This document shows, piece by piece, positions 24,221 through 35,849 of a stretch of 64,000 nt of DNA (positions within the stretch are counted from its first letter, which is position 1; every line of letters begins with the position of its first letter). Source of the stretch: Zoroaster sp. YZ-2022 (taxonomy: Eukaryota; Echinodermata; Asteroidea; Forcipulatida; Zoroasteridae); contig CM055830.1 in the NCBI GenBank assembly GCA_029582265.1, forward strand, positions 28,313,771 through 28,377,770, read 5' to 3'. The notes beneath the pieces were generated by a model. That model ran no database searches and was not told the DNA's origin. It saw only the letters and a list, made by a program, of their open reading frames with translations. A program made the translations under genes and the position numbers.

Positions 24221-24388
24221 AAGTGGAATTTCTTTTCGTTTTCGCACGACAGGTGCGAGTCTATTGTAACACCTTAGTACAATACACAATAGTTTCTTAC
24301 GTAACTATTCCAGTACATATAAAAAGCCACATGCGGGCTTTTCGCTCACTCTCGGTCAAGCAGTCGAACCTTGCCGTAACACTAGTCT
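24221..24388 (+). repeat. DIRS/Ngaro-like split direct repeat A2
   Basis: Near-identical to A1, including the TACATATAAAAAGCC segment. After ACTAGTCT the sequence departs from the one following A1 and enters C- and T-rich DNA of unknown origin (24389-24680). Confidence 0.85.
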
Positions 24389-24683
24389 CCCACCCAAAAC
24401 CCAAAAAATATATTTTTCCCCCCAACCAGATTCGGTCCCGGGGAGTGCACCCCTGTTGAGCGTCCGGGATGCACCCACGTTTCCCCCACAGGGGGTTTTT
24501 CGTGGCCACTGTAGGCGCTTGACACCGAATCTACGCGCCTATTATTAAATTGTTTGTTTGTTTGTTTTTGTTTGTTTTTGATTTTGATTTTTTGCTCTTC
24601 CATGTAATTCTACCAATTATGACGCTTTTTGTGCGTGGCTCTTACTGTTTGGCAGTTTAACCAACCATACGAATGACGCGCTG

Positions 24684-24924
24684 GTGTCTTTTGTGAATCG
24701 TTTTGTGAATTGTTTTGTGAATCTTTTTTGCTGTCGGTTGTTTTTTATCTCTCCAAAAACAGATATATGGCATAATCTAGCTACCTCCCTTCACGACCCA
24801 GCACTGAAGTCATTGGCATCCGTCGGCCTTCCATCTCTACTTATGTCAATGGCGGATCCAGGGGGGGCCAACGGGGGCCATGGCCCCCCCAAAAAAAAAC
24901 CGAAGCTGTACGCCCCCCCCCAAA

Positions 24925-24961
<37 letters not shown>

Positions 24962-26479
24962 GAAGAGAAGAAAAAAAAGGGGGAAAAAGAGAGACAAAAC
25001 AAAACCCCACAACTTTACGCCCCCTCCTTGTGCAGCTAAGTCTTGCTTATACGTTCAGCTTTTGTTAAAGTATGCAAATTACAACACACCGATTGGCTAC
25101 ATGAATGTGTTCATAATCCTACTCACGATCCAACATTGCCACAAAATTCGTAATGGTAGTTTGTGCAGTTAAGCCAAAGCTGCATTAGACGAGGCACACG
25201 GTGATTGTATGTACGGCTTATGCACACGCGACTGGTTGTGGGTTTCCTGGATATTAGGTGAGCCATGCAACGTCCGCAATGTAGGCCTACGTTTAGACTT
25301 GGCGCGAACATCGCGTGCATAAAACGCATTTCAATCTTGTGAGTACGAGCAGGAGCAGTGACTTGAAAGATTCGTCTTCCATCGTCATATGAGCAGTAAG
25401 TATCAACGTAAAATCCAAAGCTTATCACTGAAATTTCATACTAAATCAAGTATTGTCGTCTAGACCCACAAAACAAACAAACCCCACCAGAAACGTTTTG
25501 CGCTCGCAAATACGCCCCTCCACTGAGCATTTGGCCCCCCCTAAACTTTGGGCCTAGATCCGCCGTTGACTTATGTCGGCTAAAGCCTCTTCTACCACCA
25601 AGAAGTATTTGGCCTCGTGGAGACACTGGGAAGAGTGGGCATCGTCGAAATCCAACGTGACTATATTTCCAGTCAGCTCCCTTCATTTCTCCATATATAT
25701 CGCCCACCTGGCAACAACAGGACTCAAATCCGTTGCCGACTCTACTACGGCAGCTGTTAAATGGGTCCACTCCTTGGCTAACTTGCCATCCCCCACAGAT
25801 AGCATCATGGCAAAGACCGCCCTTCAAGGTTTCAAACGCCAGAATGCCACGCCTACAACCAGGAAGGAGCCCATAACACCAGACATTTTAGAGGGTATAC
25901 TGGCATCTCACGGACACTCGGAGGCCAACTTGGCAGACTTGCGACTTCTATTCATGTTTTGTGTCTTATGCGGGGTTTCTTCGTTTTGATGACCTAAATA
26001 AGATAACGCGCAAAAACTGCACATTTACATCAGATAGACTGACCATTTATCTGCCTTCATCCAAAGCTGACCAATTTCGCCAAGGCTCAGACGTCGTAAT
26101 AGCCAGAACATTTAAATCCACTTGCCCAGTGTCAATAGCCGAGAGATACTTTGCCGCCCTAGGGGATCCGCAGGACTGTCAATTGCCAGCGGTACGTAGG
26201 CTTCAAAGAAAGCGTGCAGGGCTTGTTCCCACTAACCACCCATTGAGCTACACTCGCACACGCGAAATTGTGTTGGACGCCCTCAAACCTCTCGTCCCGA
26301 ACATATCCAGTTACGGGATTCATAGCTTAAGGTCAGGAGGCGCATCGGCTGCTTTTAACGCTCAAGTTCCACCAATACTCATATCAAAACAAGGTAGCTG
26401 GAAATCGGAGAAAGCTCGCGATACTTACCTAAAACAGATACCACTACCTTTACTTGCGTCCAAGTCCGTCGGAATATAA
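24684..26479 (+). pseudogene. Tyrosine recombinase of the DIRS/Ngaro-like element, interrupted
   Basis: The N-terminal part (24684-24846) reads LHDPALKSLASVGLPSLL. It is broken by the 722-bp hAT-like insertion and resumes at 25577 with KASSTTKKYLASWRHWEEW, a SAM-like DNA-binding domain. A one-base shift near 25970 leads into the catalytic domain. There YAGFLRFDDL supplies the first Arg, IHSLRSGGAS the H-x-x-R pair, and SEKARDTYLKQ the nucleophilic Tyr, so the R-H-R-Y set is visible. Its role would be to join the circular cDNA to the genome without target duplication. It is not functional as it stands. Confidence 0.87.
24847..25568. mobile_element. 722-bp nonautonomous hAT-like transposon inserted in the recombinase gene
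   Basis: Ends are CAATGGCGGATCCAGG on the left and, reverse-complemented, CAACGGCGGATCTAGG on the right. A perfect 8-bp target duplication, ACTTATGT, lies at 24839-24846 and 25569-25576, the hallmark of hAT insertion. The interior has a long purine run (about 24920-24990) and no transposase. Confidence 0.92.
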
Positions 26480-26740
26480 GAATTTAATGAATTCAATGCC
26501 TTACTAATTACTGTTAATCTTAATGCCAAGTACTCGTATTTAAGAAATTATCGAAAAATGTTCACTAGCTAAAGAGGTGTTTTTAAACAGAAGCCAAATT
26601 GATATTTTTGAAGTTGCGAAATCGAGAATAGTTTAATTCAATGTCTTTTAACGAGATTTGTGTCAAACATGTCAGTTATACATTAAGAGCATGCTGTTGA
26701 ATCATTACTAAAGGGAGAAAGCGTTGATTGTTATTAAAGT

Positions 26741-26930
26741 CAGTGCCCAAGGTTCACCGCACGACCATACTCAGTGCCCAAGGTTCACCGCACGACCATA
26801 CCAACTGTTCACCAAAGGAAACTCTTGTGTCCTGTGTCCCTTGTTTGCTGTTATTTACTATTTGTATGTTATTACAGGAGGAAGAAATAGAAAAGAAATG
26901 AATTTTCTGACGTAAGTATGTAGGAAGAAA
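26741..26930 (+). repeat. DIRS/Ngaro-like split direct repeat B2
   Basis: Matches B1, but the first 31 bases (CAGTGCCCAAGGTTCACCGC onward) are duplicated in tandem at 26741 and 26772. It marks the right end of the element; unrelated sequence begins at TGTCTGAATTTG. Confidence 0.85.
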
Positions 26931-27355
26931 TGTCTGAATTTGTCTGGCGTATTTTGGACCATTATGTCTGCTTGGATTATGTCAGCAGGTTTTGGTCCAT
27001 TATGTCCACAGACCCATCATGTCCGGCATATTGTGTCCGCAAACCCCTGTTCGACCGGAAAATATTTTGATTGAGGTCAAACAACGATACCCTTATAAGG
27101 ATAACAATGGGGTCAAATATTTCCTTGTTGGGATTCTTCTTTTATTATGTTTTAATTATAAATGCGATTAGTCAGAAATGCATTGTAATTGTTTTCTTAT
27201 GCACACCGAAGTAAAACATCAATAACACCAAATAAAAAAAATAAAAAAATCTTCATACTTTCATATTCTCAGAATCAATAAGACTGAATGTGTTTTCCGT
27301 GTTAATTTTTTCTGCTCCACTCACTGAAAGGTCGTTTCCAAGTAGACCATTTCGA
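26931..27355. other. No gene seen
   Basis: AT-rich sequence with repeated TCCATTATGTC and TGTCCGCA motifs near 26960-27040. No ORF or RNA gene recognised. Confidence 0.4.
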
Positions 27356-28230
27356 ACTGAAATTCATTTATTAAATCTATGATTTCGAATGGGTTATTGA
27401 ATGTCATAATTTATAGAGTGTATTGTTTACACGACCATCAAACTGATAATGACAATTAAGAATATGCTCTCGTGATTAGTGTTTTTTTTATTTTTTTTTT
27501 AAATTTTAATTCGGCATTGGGCGTGATAAGTGATGTTAGTGTGAAACCTGGGTCGATGCAAATCCAACCAGTGGGGTGTTACAAATCAGCCAATTATTTA
27601 ACAGAACCTATAGACAAATAATTGGGTTTCATATTTATGTTCTGCAATATAATTTTAGTAATCAGAAGGGCATTGCAGATTTGTTTCTCCTTTGCACAAA
27701 AAAGTAATGCATCAACAATAACAAAATTAATGCAAAATAAAAATAAAACAATTTAGAAAATTATTTCTTTCTGAGAACCACACCAGGTTCGACAGGTTGT
27801 TCTCAAATTGCTTATTCTGAAGAGAAATTCATTAACTACAGCGGCTTTCAAATGGGTTACTGAATGACAATAATTGGAGGCCTATTGCTTACACGATCAT
27901 GCAACTGATAATGACAGTTATTGTCATTATCACTTGCATGATCGTGTAAGCAATAGGCCTACATCCAATATATTATGACATTCAATAACCCATTTGAAAG
28001 TCTGTAATGTCATTAACTGGATATATTCCACTATAGTTAATGAATTTCTGTTTATAGAATGAGCAATTTGAGAACAACCTTTTTTTATTTTTTTTATTTT
28101 AATTTGCATGAATTCTGTTATTGTTGATGCATTACTTGTTTGTAAGAGAAACAAATCTTCAATGCCTTTCTGATTACTACCCTTGAAAGCATAATTCTAA
28201 ATTATTAAGAATTATGCTCTCAAGGGTAGT
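27356..28230. mobile_element. Large imperfect hairpin with an extra direct copy of one arm
   Basis: Arms 27656-27916 and 27922-28179 are inverted copies of each other about a five-base loop; the centre reads ATAATGACA-GTTAT-TGTCATTAT. A second, tighter hairpin with 23-bp arms (ACTACCCTTGAAAGC... at 28176-28198 and 28208-28230, one mismatch) abuts it. A third, direct copy of part of the arm lies at about 27358-27475. The structure fits foldback or MITE copies inserted head to head. Confidence 0.8.
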
Positions 28231-28624
28231 TCCATGTTTTGTTTTCATGACGATCTCTCGAAGTTTGACAATCTATTGGAAAGTGAGAAGTCGTTCCCAT
28301 TTAGGGTTAGACTTTGTGCATGAGGTGGCTATCCATTATTAAAGGAGTAGTCGTTCCTTCAAATCGTATTTAGAAAGAAAAATCCCCGATTTCGACACCT
28401 TGTCTATGGTGCTTGAGATTTCAGTGATTTTATAATCAGAGTTTTCACAGATATTTTTGTTTGTAGGTGCCCCCTCCCACCGCTGATTCTACTTTATTTA
28501 CTGACAAAGAGATGTTTCATATATGGGATTTGAGACCTGGGATCTGGGAGGATCCCCCTCCCTATCTGAAGCCGTGTATCCTGTAAAAATGGCAGTGCAA
28601 TAATGTGCATCATAATTACACATT

Positions 28625-29140
28625 ATTTCTGTTTCTGCTAAGTCTGCCGCTATGCGTATTGGTTGCCTGTCTCGTGCTAGGAAATTCATCCCTCCCAGTG
28701 CTCTCTTGTATTCATACAAGACTTCCATTCGATCACTTATTGAGTACTATTCGCACATTTTGGGCAGGTACCCCAGATTGTTAGCTTCGGATGTTATACA
28801 AGGTTCAAAGGAGATTATGCTATCTGGTTGGAGAGAGGACTTGGCTGTGTCTCTTGACTCTCTTGGTCACCGTAGAACAGTTGGTACCTGTCTGTTTTAC
28901 AGATATATCTTTGGACACTGCTCCTCATGGTATTTTCAAGCTCGTTCCGCCTTTTAAGATCTCAATGCGTGAAACACGTCAATCGGCATCAGCCCATCGT
29001 TACACCCTGCACAGTACACTCTGGCATACTACCTTCAACGAGAGCAGCATTTTCCCCACGAGTAACATCAGTGTGGAACTCTCTCCCGGATACATGCTTT
29101 CCTCCGGTGTATAGCCTCCAGACATTCAAGAGCAATGAGA
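28625..29140 (+). pseudogene. C-terminal fragment of a LINE reverse-transcriptase ORF
   Basis: Three frames together read AARKFIPPSALLYSYKTSIR-like, HIWAG-like, VQRRLCYLVG, DSLGHRRTVG, FKISMRETRQSASAHRYTLH and FPRVTSVWNSLP. This order is the usual C-terminus of Jockey/I/CR1-type retrotransposon ORF2: thumb region, VQRR, R.T, then R.T R.S..Y...P and WN.LP. Frames switch at least twice and the RT core is missing, so it is a 5'-truncated dead copy. Confidence 0.75.
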
Positions 29141-29491
29141 ATGTACATTTAAAGCCCTTTTCACACGAGCACTGATAACAAAGGTCCTTGGTAACGGGCG
29201 CCAGTTGTCTGTCGCCTCGGTCGTTTGCGATTTTTTAACAAACTTTCACACGACTTCCACTCACGCAAAAACGAACGTCCCTCGTTTTCCATGGAGGGTC
29301 AAAGGTCATGATTGTGCAATCCAATATTTCACTGTTACCGCACGCAGAGCTTATTCACTGAACGCTTTCTTCTACGTTACCAGTGGTTTTCCCGCGAAGA
29401 TATACGCGTTGTGCGAAGTCAAACGTTACTTTCTCCCACATTTTGTTTTCATTTCCTTCCCATTTCCCGACAATGTTATTCTCATTTTATT

Positions 29492-29863
29492 ATGGATATC
29501 GAATCAAGTATACTTGCAACAATTCCGACGAATTCACAGAGCCAGATTTCTAACGTAAGGCCATCCAACGAGAAAAATAAACGTGTCCGGGCTAAGAAAG
29601 TCTCTTAGAGTTACAATGAAACAGTTTCACTGATCAACGTGTTGGGGGCGGAGGATGTTCAAAGAAAGATGGAGGGGATGGTACACAACCATAAGATATG
29701 GAAACATGTGGTCGAACGACTAACTAACAAACATACAGCCGAACAATACCATGACAAATGGGCATACCTGAAACGGCGGTACAGGGAGGTCTCAAAAAAC
29801 AATCGAAGCTCGGAACGAGGTCGTCAAACTTTTATGTTTTATGGGGAGATGGACGAGTTTTAT
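29492..29863 (+). pseudogene. Myb/SANT-like DNA-binding protein, Harbinger-associated type
   Basis: From ATG 29492 the frame is open except for one TAG at 29606-29608. It reads NEKNKRVRAKKVS, stop, SYNETVSLINVLG, then KIWKHVVERL, AEQYHDKWAYLKRRYREVS and SSERGRQTFMFYGEMDEF. This is the Myb/SANT-like trihelix fold carried by PIF/Harbinger transposons and related host genes. The stop sits where the first conserved tryptophan is expected, so a TGG-to-TAG change is likely. No Harbinger transposase was found nearby. Confidence 0.65.
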
Positions 29864-30534
29864 GTTTGCATAACTCAACTGTTAATGTTAATAACATGTT
29901 TGTAAATCTGTTGTTAAAAAAAAAACATGGCTGCCAAGACCTCCAATGACACGAAAATGAACAGAATAAAAATTCAAAAAGAAATACCTTTTAGTTTTAC
30001 ACAACTTTAATGTTTAATATTAATATAAAATGGTTTATTTTTTGGGTCAATTCGTACCCAAGTCAACTCGTGGAAGAAAGTGAAATGGGAGATCAAAGGA
30101 GATATCTAGACAGCACTCTGTGTATAAATGTTAATTTGTTGAATTTTTTATTTGAAAATAGTGGGTACAATTTGGACTTGGTGCACGAGATTAACCCTAA
30201 ATTTTGAATTCATACACATGTATATAATGTAGCCTGTATGTAAAATATGTATTGTTGCTATGTTTGAATTTTTATTTATAAACACTGTTACACTGTTATA
30301 CTCGTTACACAGAAAAACCTCGCTTGCAACGGAAATTTTGTATTAGCTACAAACAAAAACCAAAATAAAACATCTTTCAAAAACATTTAATGTTTAATGA
30401 GATATGATGTGCGCTGAACGGACGTTACGTCACCTACTACTATAATTAATATGTCGTACCAAAGCTGAAATCGGCTTCGTATAGCATGCGCAATTTTACA
30501 AAACATCGACACAACGTATGATGACGCCGTAGTT

Positions 30535-31010
30535 CGGTTGTACATATTGTAATCTACGTTGTGGCAACGTTGAAAATAGACCTATTTTTACTGCACAAAT
30601 ATTAAGCAACGTCGGCACAACCATAATGCGCCGACGTTAGGTTGCCTATTGAAACTTCGTTGTGCTAACGTTGGAAATCCACTTTGTATACTTGACGGCA
30701 TTTGCTAACGTCGGCTTAAATCATGATGCATGATGTGCCAACGTTAGCATTACCCACATTAGTAAATAACGTGATGCCAAACGTTACGGAAATTGACCTC
30801 GTATACATTGCATAACCTTTGCCAACGTCGGCACAAATCCATGTAAATGCGCCAACATTGATAATAGACCTATTATACTGCTGTAACACATTTTCCAACG
30901 TTAGTGCAACGTTATAAATTGCCTAGAACTACAAGATCGTTCAGCCAACGTCCGTACAACGATCCTGTTTGACGCCGACTTATCCATGTTCACCAACGTC
31001 AATAACGTAT
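30535..31010. repeat. Degenerate repeat field built on AACGTTGG
   Basis: About a dozen GCCAACGTYRG or CAACGTTG motifs occur, often followed by CACAAC and ACCTATT/ACCTCGTATAC blocks, at irregular 40-80 base spacing. The motif is near-palindromic, so strand is ambiguous. No ORF. Confidence 0.6.
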
Positions 31011-31689
31011 GCAGGTTAGCTGGGAATAATTAACAGCGTCATTTTTCAAAGAACAAAAGTAAGTCTGATAAAATGATAATCATATGATTTGGGAATTTGG
31101 GTCAACTCAAGTTAATCTAATATAAAGTTACATTTGTATGCTTTTAAAATTTATTAAAAATAATTCACCAAATTCACAAAAGTTCTGATGGCGATTAAAC
31201 ACCATGTTTTAAGGATAATCACAATTTCAGTATAAACCGGATACCCAGCAAAGCCTTCTTTTCCAGTCTCACCTTTTAATCTCCAGATTCCCCTGTAAAC
31301 GAAGATAGCGGTTTGATTGGATGGTACGCGATCCGAGAGAAACTGAGGTTGACAGACGACGATGAGCCACGTGCATCAACTTCAAAACAACCAACCAGCA
31401 AAAGAAACTCAAATGAATGGTACTTTTTAAAAGTTGTTTTCAAGTTCATTAAGTGAAACAGACACCCGTTACCAAGTACATCAAGTAAATTAATGTACCA
31501 GTACCACCCTGAACACATCCACTATTTCTGAGTGATGTGCACTTATTTAGAGAAATGGTGACCAGAACTTTCACTAAATTTTCTCATGACATTATTGGGT
31601 TTAAAATGTCTCTCAAAAACCTAGGGGATTGAATGTGTATGTTATATAGACTCTTTCAAAAACACAAGTTGTACTAAATTGAAAAATCT

Positions 31690-31995
31690 TATTTTTCCTG
31701 TGCAGTAAAACAAACCGGAGGTCCGACAGGTGCATTGGATTATTACGCTCTGTCATGTCTCTGATACATGGCGGCTCCATGATAAAATCCAGATATGAGA
31801 AGAAGAAATGAGAACTCATAAAGGGATGGCAGATGTAAGGGAGGACAAGAGACTGAAAGAGCAGCAGGAGGAAATTGAGAGAGGTTTTAAATGGAACAAG
31901 AGAGAGAAGATCCAAATGAGAATCGGGAATTCATGCTACAGATGGGCATGATACTCAGGCAGCAGTATGACCAGCCAAATTACCCAAACCAGTCA
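31690..31995 (+). other. Weak coding-like relic, possibly a Myb/SANT C-terminal tail
   Basis: A TTTTCCTGTGCAG acceptor-like site precedes QTGGPTGALDYYAL in one frame. Further on another frame reads ENREFMLQMGMILRQQYD in an Arg/Glu-rich context. Such Glu/Arg-rich tails follow the DNA-binding domain in Harbinger-associated Myb proteins, and the 29.5-kb ORF lies upstream on the same strand. The link is inference and stops interrupt the frames. Confidence 0.2.
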
Positions 31996-31999
31996 AATG

Positions 32000-33575
32000 G
32001 CTGGCATGGCCAGCCCGGTCTCATTTACATATATACCAATATGTAAATTACTTCAGTTCTAAAGTAACAACCAACAATACCTCTCTAACCAAGGTGCAAT
32101 CAATATTTATTGAGCATCCAAGCAATATTCAACATTCACGAGCAATGCACAGCAGCTGACTCATTTATTTAGAATAAATCAAAATGCATTAACATATTAA
32201 AATAGAATTTACAGATAAATCAAGCAACCATTACACTTTAAAAAATGGATTGCCCTTTTTCATGTTCTTGCAGAAATGTTTCTGGTCCAGTGAAAAAATC
32301 TCAATGGGGTGCCAGATCCATAAGCAATCTGGATTTTTTGGCTAAAATGTTTTTTCAATTTCAAAGTGAAGCACTGTTACCTTACTTCTAAAAATTGTTT
32401 TATACAGTACTGTATTAAGTGGGCACTGTGTATTAGGTGTGTGATTTCTTTTGGAAACATCAATGTTTATGTGTATGTGTATTACCCAAATTCATTTGTC
32501 ATTTAATATGTTGTACCCATAATTTTGGTCTCTATTTTTTGTTTTCGACCAGAAATTCCATGCATATTGGCCGTTATAGTTATTTTAATGTTACCATTCT
32601 TCTTTAAAGAGAGCAGGTGCCTTCTGAATAGTATACCATAAATATCATTTTTTCTATAGAAACAAAGCACTCTGTAATTGACAAACCATTATGGCATAAA
32701 ACATTTGATTGAGATTCATTAACAATTGAGTAAATAATCATAATTATGGAAATACAGCTGATGACTTCCTCTTTAAAAAATATCCTAGTGCCATAGAACA
32801 CTTTAAAGCACTGCACACAAAGGTTTGTTGCCTAACCATATTTCCTCTTATTTTGCAATTACAATAATGCATGCATTATCCAATTCTTCATCATACATGG
32901 TCATCATGTCACAAGCTATGTCTGGGTGCATTGTTGTTATATTAAATACACCAAAATCTGTTTTTCGCATAGAGTACATTTTTAATCCTTGCCTGACATT
33001 ACCATGTATATGCCTTTGTCCGTGTGAGAAGGAGCCTTAATAGTGGAGTAATCTTTCAGTCAGGTGGGAAAACTCCAGATTGACGGTGAAAGCGTCAGAT
33101 GAGCAGCAAATTTCAAGCATTTGAGAGTATTTTTGTATCCTTTAGTTCTAGCCTGCACACTATGAGGGCATTTAGATTCTTGTTTTGGGCAACCTTTCAT
33201 TAAGAAAACCAAAAACAAAACAAAACAAAACAAAACAAAATGTTAATAATAATAATAATTCGAACCATTTACAAATTACTGTAAAAGAATGCATGTTCAC
33301 TGCCTACAAATAAAAATGTTTTCCTTATATCCCTTATTTCAACCAAAATAATAGAATTTTATAAACCCGATGATTTTTTAAATAAGGTTATTGTCTAAAT
33401 ATCACTATTTATAACCTTTGACCCTGACCCATCAAGAAATACTATTGATATGCCCAGGTAATAACCTCAATAGTTTGTCACTTTAACCATATTAAGCGGT
33501 ATAGATTTGCATCAAATATATAATCAATCTTTTCTAATGAACAAAATATTTCAGGTTTATTTTAGTACATTATCC
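32000..33575. other. No gene or structured repeat seen
   Basis: AT-rich sequence with an (AAAAC)n run at about 33210-33240 and AATAATAATAAT at 33245. Short ORFs show no motifs. Confidence 0.45.
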
Positions 33576-33943
33576 TGTTGTGGATTCATGGGGCAGCATA
33601 ACCCCAACGTCTGGGACAACTAAATTTGAACAGTTTGATTTTTGGAATCTCAATGTGCAAACCATGGGAAATCAATCAACAGGGTATACACATTTAAAAA
33701 CGTTGAAATGTGTATCGCCCTACTGCACTCCGTACAATATACAATTATTTGATATAAAGGCTTCAATACAAACTAATACACAACATATAGGGCAAGTCCT
33801 TCGTATGGTTAATGTTAGACCTGAATCTGCATACCTGAAACAATATTTCTTACAATGTTTGTGATTACATACGTAACTCAAAGGTACTTTATAAAAAGTA
33901 CGGCACATCAAAAGTAAATAAATAAGCTAATAGACGGCCACGT

Positions 33944-34348
33944 ACCTGCATTATCATTGTTGTTGTTATACAATATAACCCCATCCTTATATTGACAAAG
34001 TCCACGAATGCTAGCAAAATCCTTGCAGAGTCTTTCCTAAAAAACAACTTGAAATTCTCCGGTTGGTGCGGCTGCTAACATACAGTAGAACTCCATCTGA
34101 CTGTAGAGCAAGGACCAGACGGAGTTACATCTATCAGGACTTCCAAAGATACGTAAGAGAGTTACCGAGGTCGTAAAACCGCTGGATTTTATGCGCTGGA
34201 TGACAACTGAAACGATATCCGGAGGTGATTGGTAATGCCGCTCCGCTGAACCATAACCCGTTTTATCCGGTAAAATATTAACAACTTCCTTTATACGACT
34301 ATGAGCCATCAAGATGTCGCCACAACGGCCTCCAAGGCTGTTGGTGCG
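33944..34348 (-). other. Unrecognised coding-like exon with one in-frame stop
   Basis: One minus-strand frame is open from about 34348 to 33944 except for a TAG near 34040, and ends GATAATGCAG before a GTACGT donor. It reads DILMAHSRIKEVVNILPDK, then SPPDIVSVVIQRIKSSGF, RCNSVWSLLYSQMEFYC and, after the stop, RLCKDFASIRGLCQYKDG. Composition looks protein-like, with four to five cysteines as in an extracellular domain. I do not recognise the family. It could be a pseudogene exon or a real exon with an error. Confidence 0.3.
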
Positions 34349-34478
34349 ACAGATTAATTTGTCCCGTATTAATTTGTCCCGTATGGGACATAGATTAATT
34401 TGATTTAATCCATTAAGAGCATATCATATCACATGTTTTATTTCAGGCACACCTATAACATGAATGGAGACGATAATT

Positions 34479-35333
34479 AGGTGTTCGGCTTTTCAGCCGA
34501 ACAACTATTGTTATTGTTCCGTTTTTTTGTTTTTTTTTACTTCTCCTTCTTCTTCTTCTCCTTAACTCTTCTCTACATCGAAAGTGCAAGTTAACAATTT
34601 CATTAACCTTTGAAAACTTCACAATATAAAGACCTTTATCATGTAGATGAATCTAGAAGTTGTTACGTAACGTCATCAGGTATCAAATTACGCCATTTAA
34701 GTTTTAAAATGACCATTTGCTATCGACTGTATATCAAAATATACTAAAGCTATGATGTTCATAATCTGGGACCTGATAGATCAAGGCTTAGGCAACATTT
34801 GAAAAGTTAACGTCAAAATCGTTCGACATTTGCTTCCGGTCGTACCGGAAGGTCAAAGTTATGATTTATTTTGTTTTTCAAAATTTCTTTTCTGGGCCAA
34901 AATCCCATTGACTTAACACACATCAGACACTCATGGTTATGACAGGGGGTCTATTGTTTACAAAAAACCGCAAAGACTGAGATCGTTATCAACTTGGAAA
35001 ACAGCTGGCGGCTTCACGGGACGCGTTTGCGGTGTCACAGGCTAAAAGCTCTTTGCAGGATAAATATATTTATAGATGTGTGGTTAAGCGTTTAAGCTTT
35101 AATAACGGATGCGCTACAATATTTCTAAAACCATAGATCGTATTAACTTAATACTGCAGTGTCATTTTTTGTACGAATGGAAAGGGCTAAAGTTGAAAAG
35201 CCAATACTGAAAAAGCTATTGGTTTCTTTGAAATCGAGTAAGGCAACTTACATTTTTGAAAACAATCTTAAGTCACATTTTAACAATGATCCCAATTGAT
35301 GAGGACATCAATTACCGTCACTTCCGAACACCT
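34479..35333. mobile_element. 855-bp MITE with AGGTGTTCGG inverted ends
   Basis: The left end AGGTGTTCGG and right end CCGAACACCT are exact inverted partners. The left end also forms a hairpin (GTTCGGCT/AGCCGAAC). A related terminus occurs at 47707-47750, and a variant AGGTCTTCGGGTAT bounds the 785-bp units at 45.3-47.66 kb. No ORF with transposase motifs was found and the flanking duplication is unclear. Confidence 0.65.
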
Positions 35334-35849
35334 TGAGTTTGTTCACAAACTCTGAATTTCTAGTTTATCTTATATTTGTGTTAATGGTTTCTATACGTTT
35401 CTCCGATGTTTTAATATTATTGTGCATGTTTTCGATTTATACAGGCCCTTCTACATCAAGCAATTCACCCACTATGGCAAACCTGGATGCATCTATATCA
35501 GAAACCAGCGGCTTTAATTTAATTTGTGAATTCTAAATTATTTGTCTGACTTATTTTATTGATTTATCATTTTCTCTCTCTTTTTCTTTCTTTTTTAATT
35601 ATCATTCCTCAGCTGGTAATAAAACTGTGACTGTCAACGACACGTCTATGGAACCAGAGCTATGGTTGTGCCGGGTATCCGGATACCCAACCGAAATTGT
35701 CATTACCCGGTTCCATCATATTGTGACTCTTGAACAATGTAATGTTTACACTTTTACATACAATTATCTTTAAATTCAAGAGATTACACTCCAATAAAGC
35801 CTTTTTAGTATTTTACGGACATTTCTACAGTACATTTTCTCCAAGTTTG

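Larger units (their letters stand above)
20816..26930 (+). mobile_element. Decayed DIRS/Ngaro-like tyrosine-recombinase retroelement
   Basis: Gag, RT-RNase H and tyrosine recombinase relics lie in order on the plus strand, bounded by split direct repeats: A1 (20816-20982), B1 (24066-24220), A2 (24221-24388) and B2 (26741-26930). B1 and A2 abut exactly, as expected for Ngaro/PAT-type elements that replicate through a circle. The recombinase lies between A2 and B2, not before B1. This could be an unusual layout or two partly deleted copies in tandem. The flanks show no target duplication, as expected for recombinase-mediated insertion. All ORFs carry frameshifts or stops. Confidence 0.85.

Noticed and set aside
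24791..25012. Phe-rich minus-strand ORF and Lys-rich plus-strand ORF
   Set aside because: Both are translations of the A/G-rich run inside the hAT-like insertion.
35613..35790. Possible plus-strand exon after TTATCATTCCTCAG (reads NKTVTVNDTSMEPELWLC)
   Set aside because: The acceptor-like tract is good, but there is no donor, no recognised family and no partner exon; evidence too thin to list.
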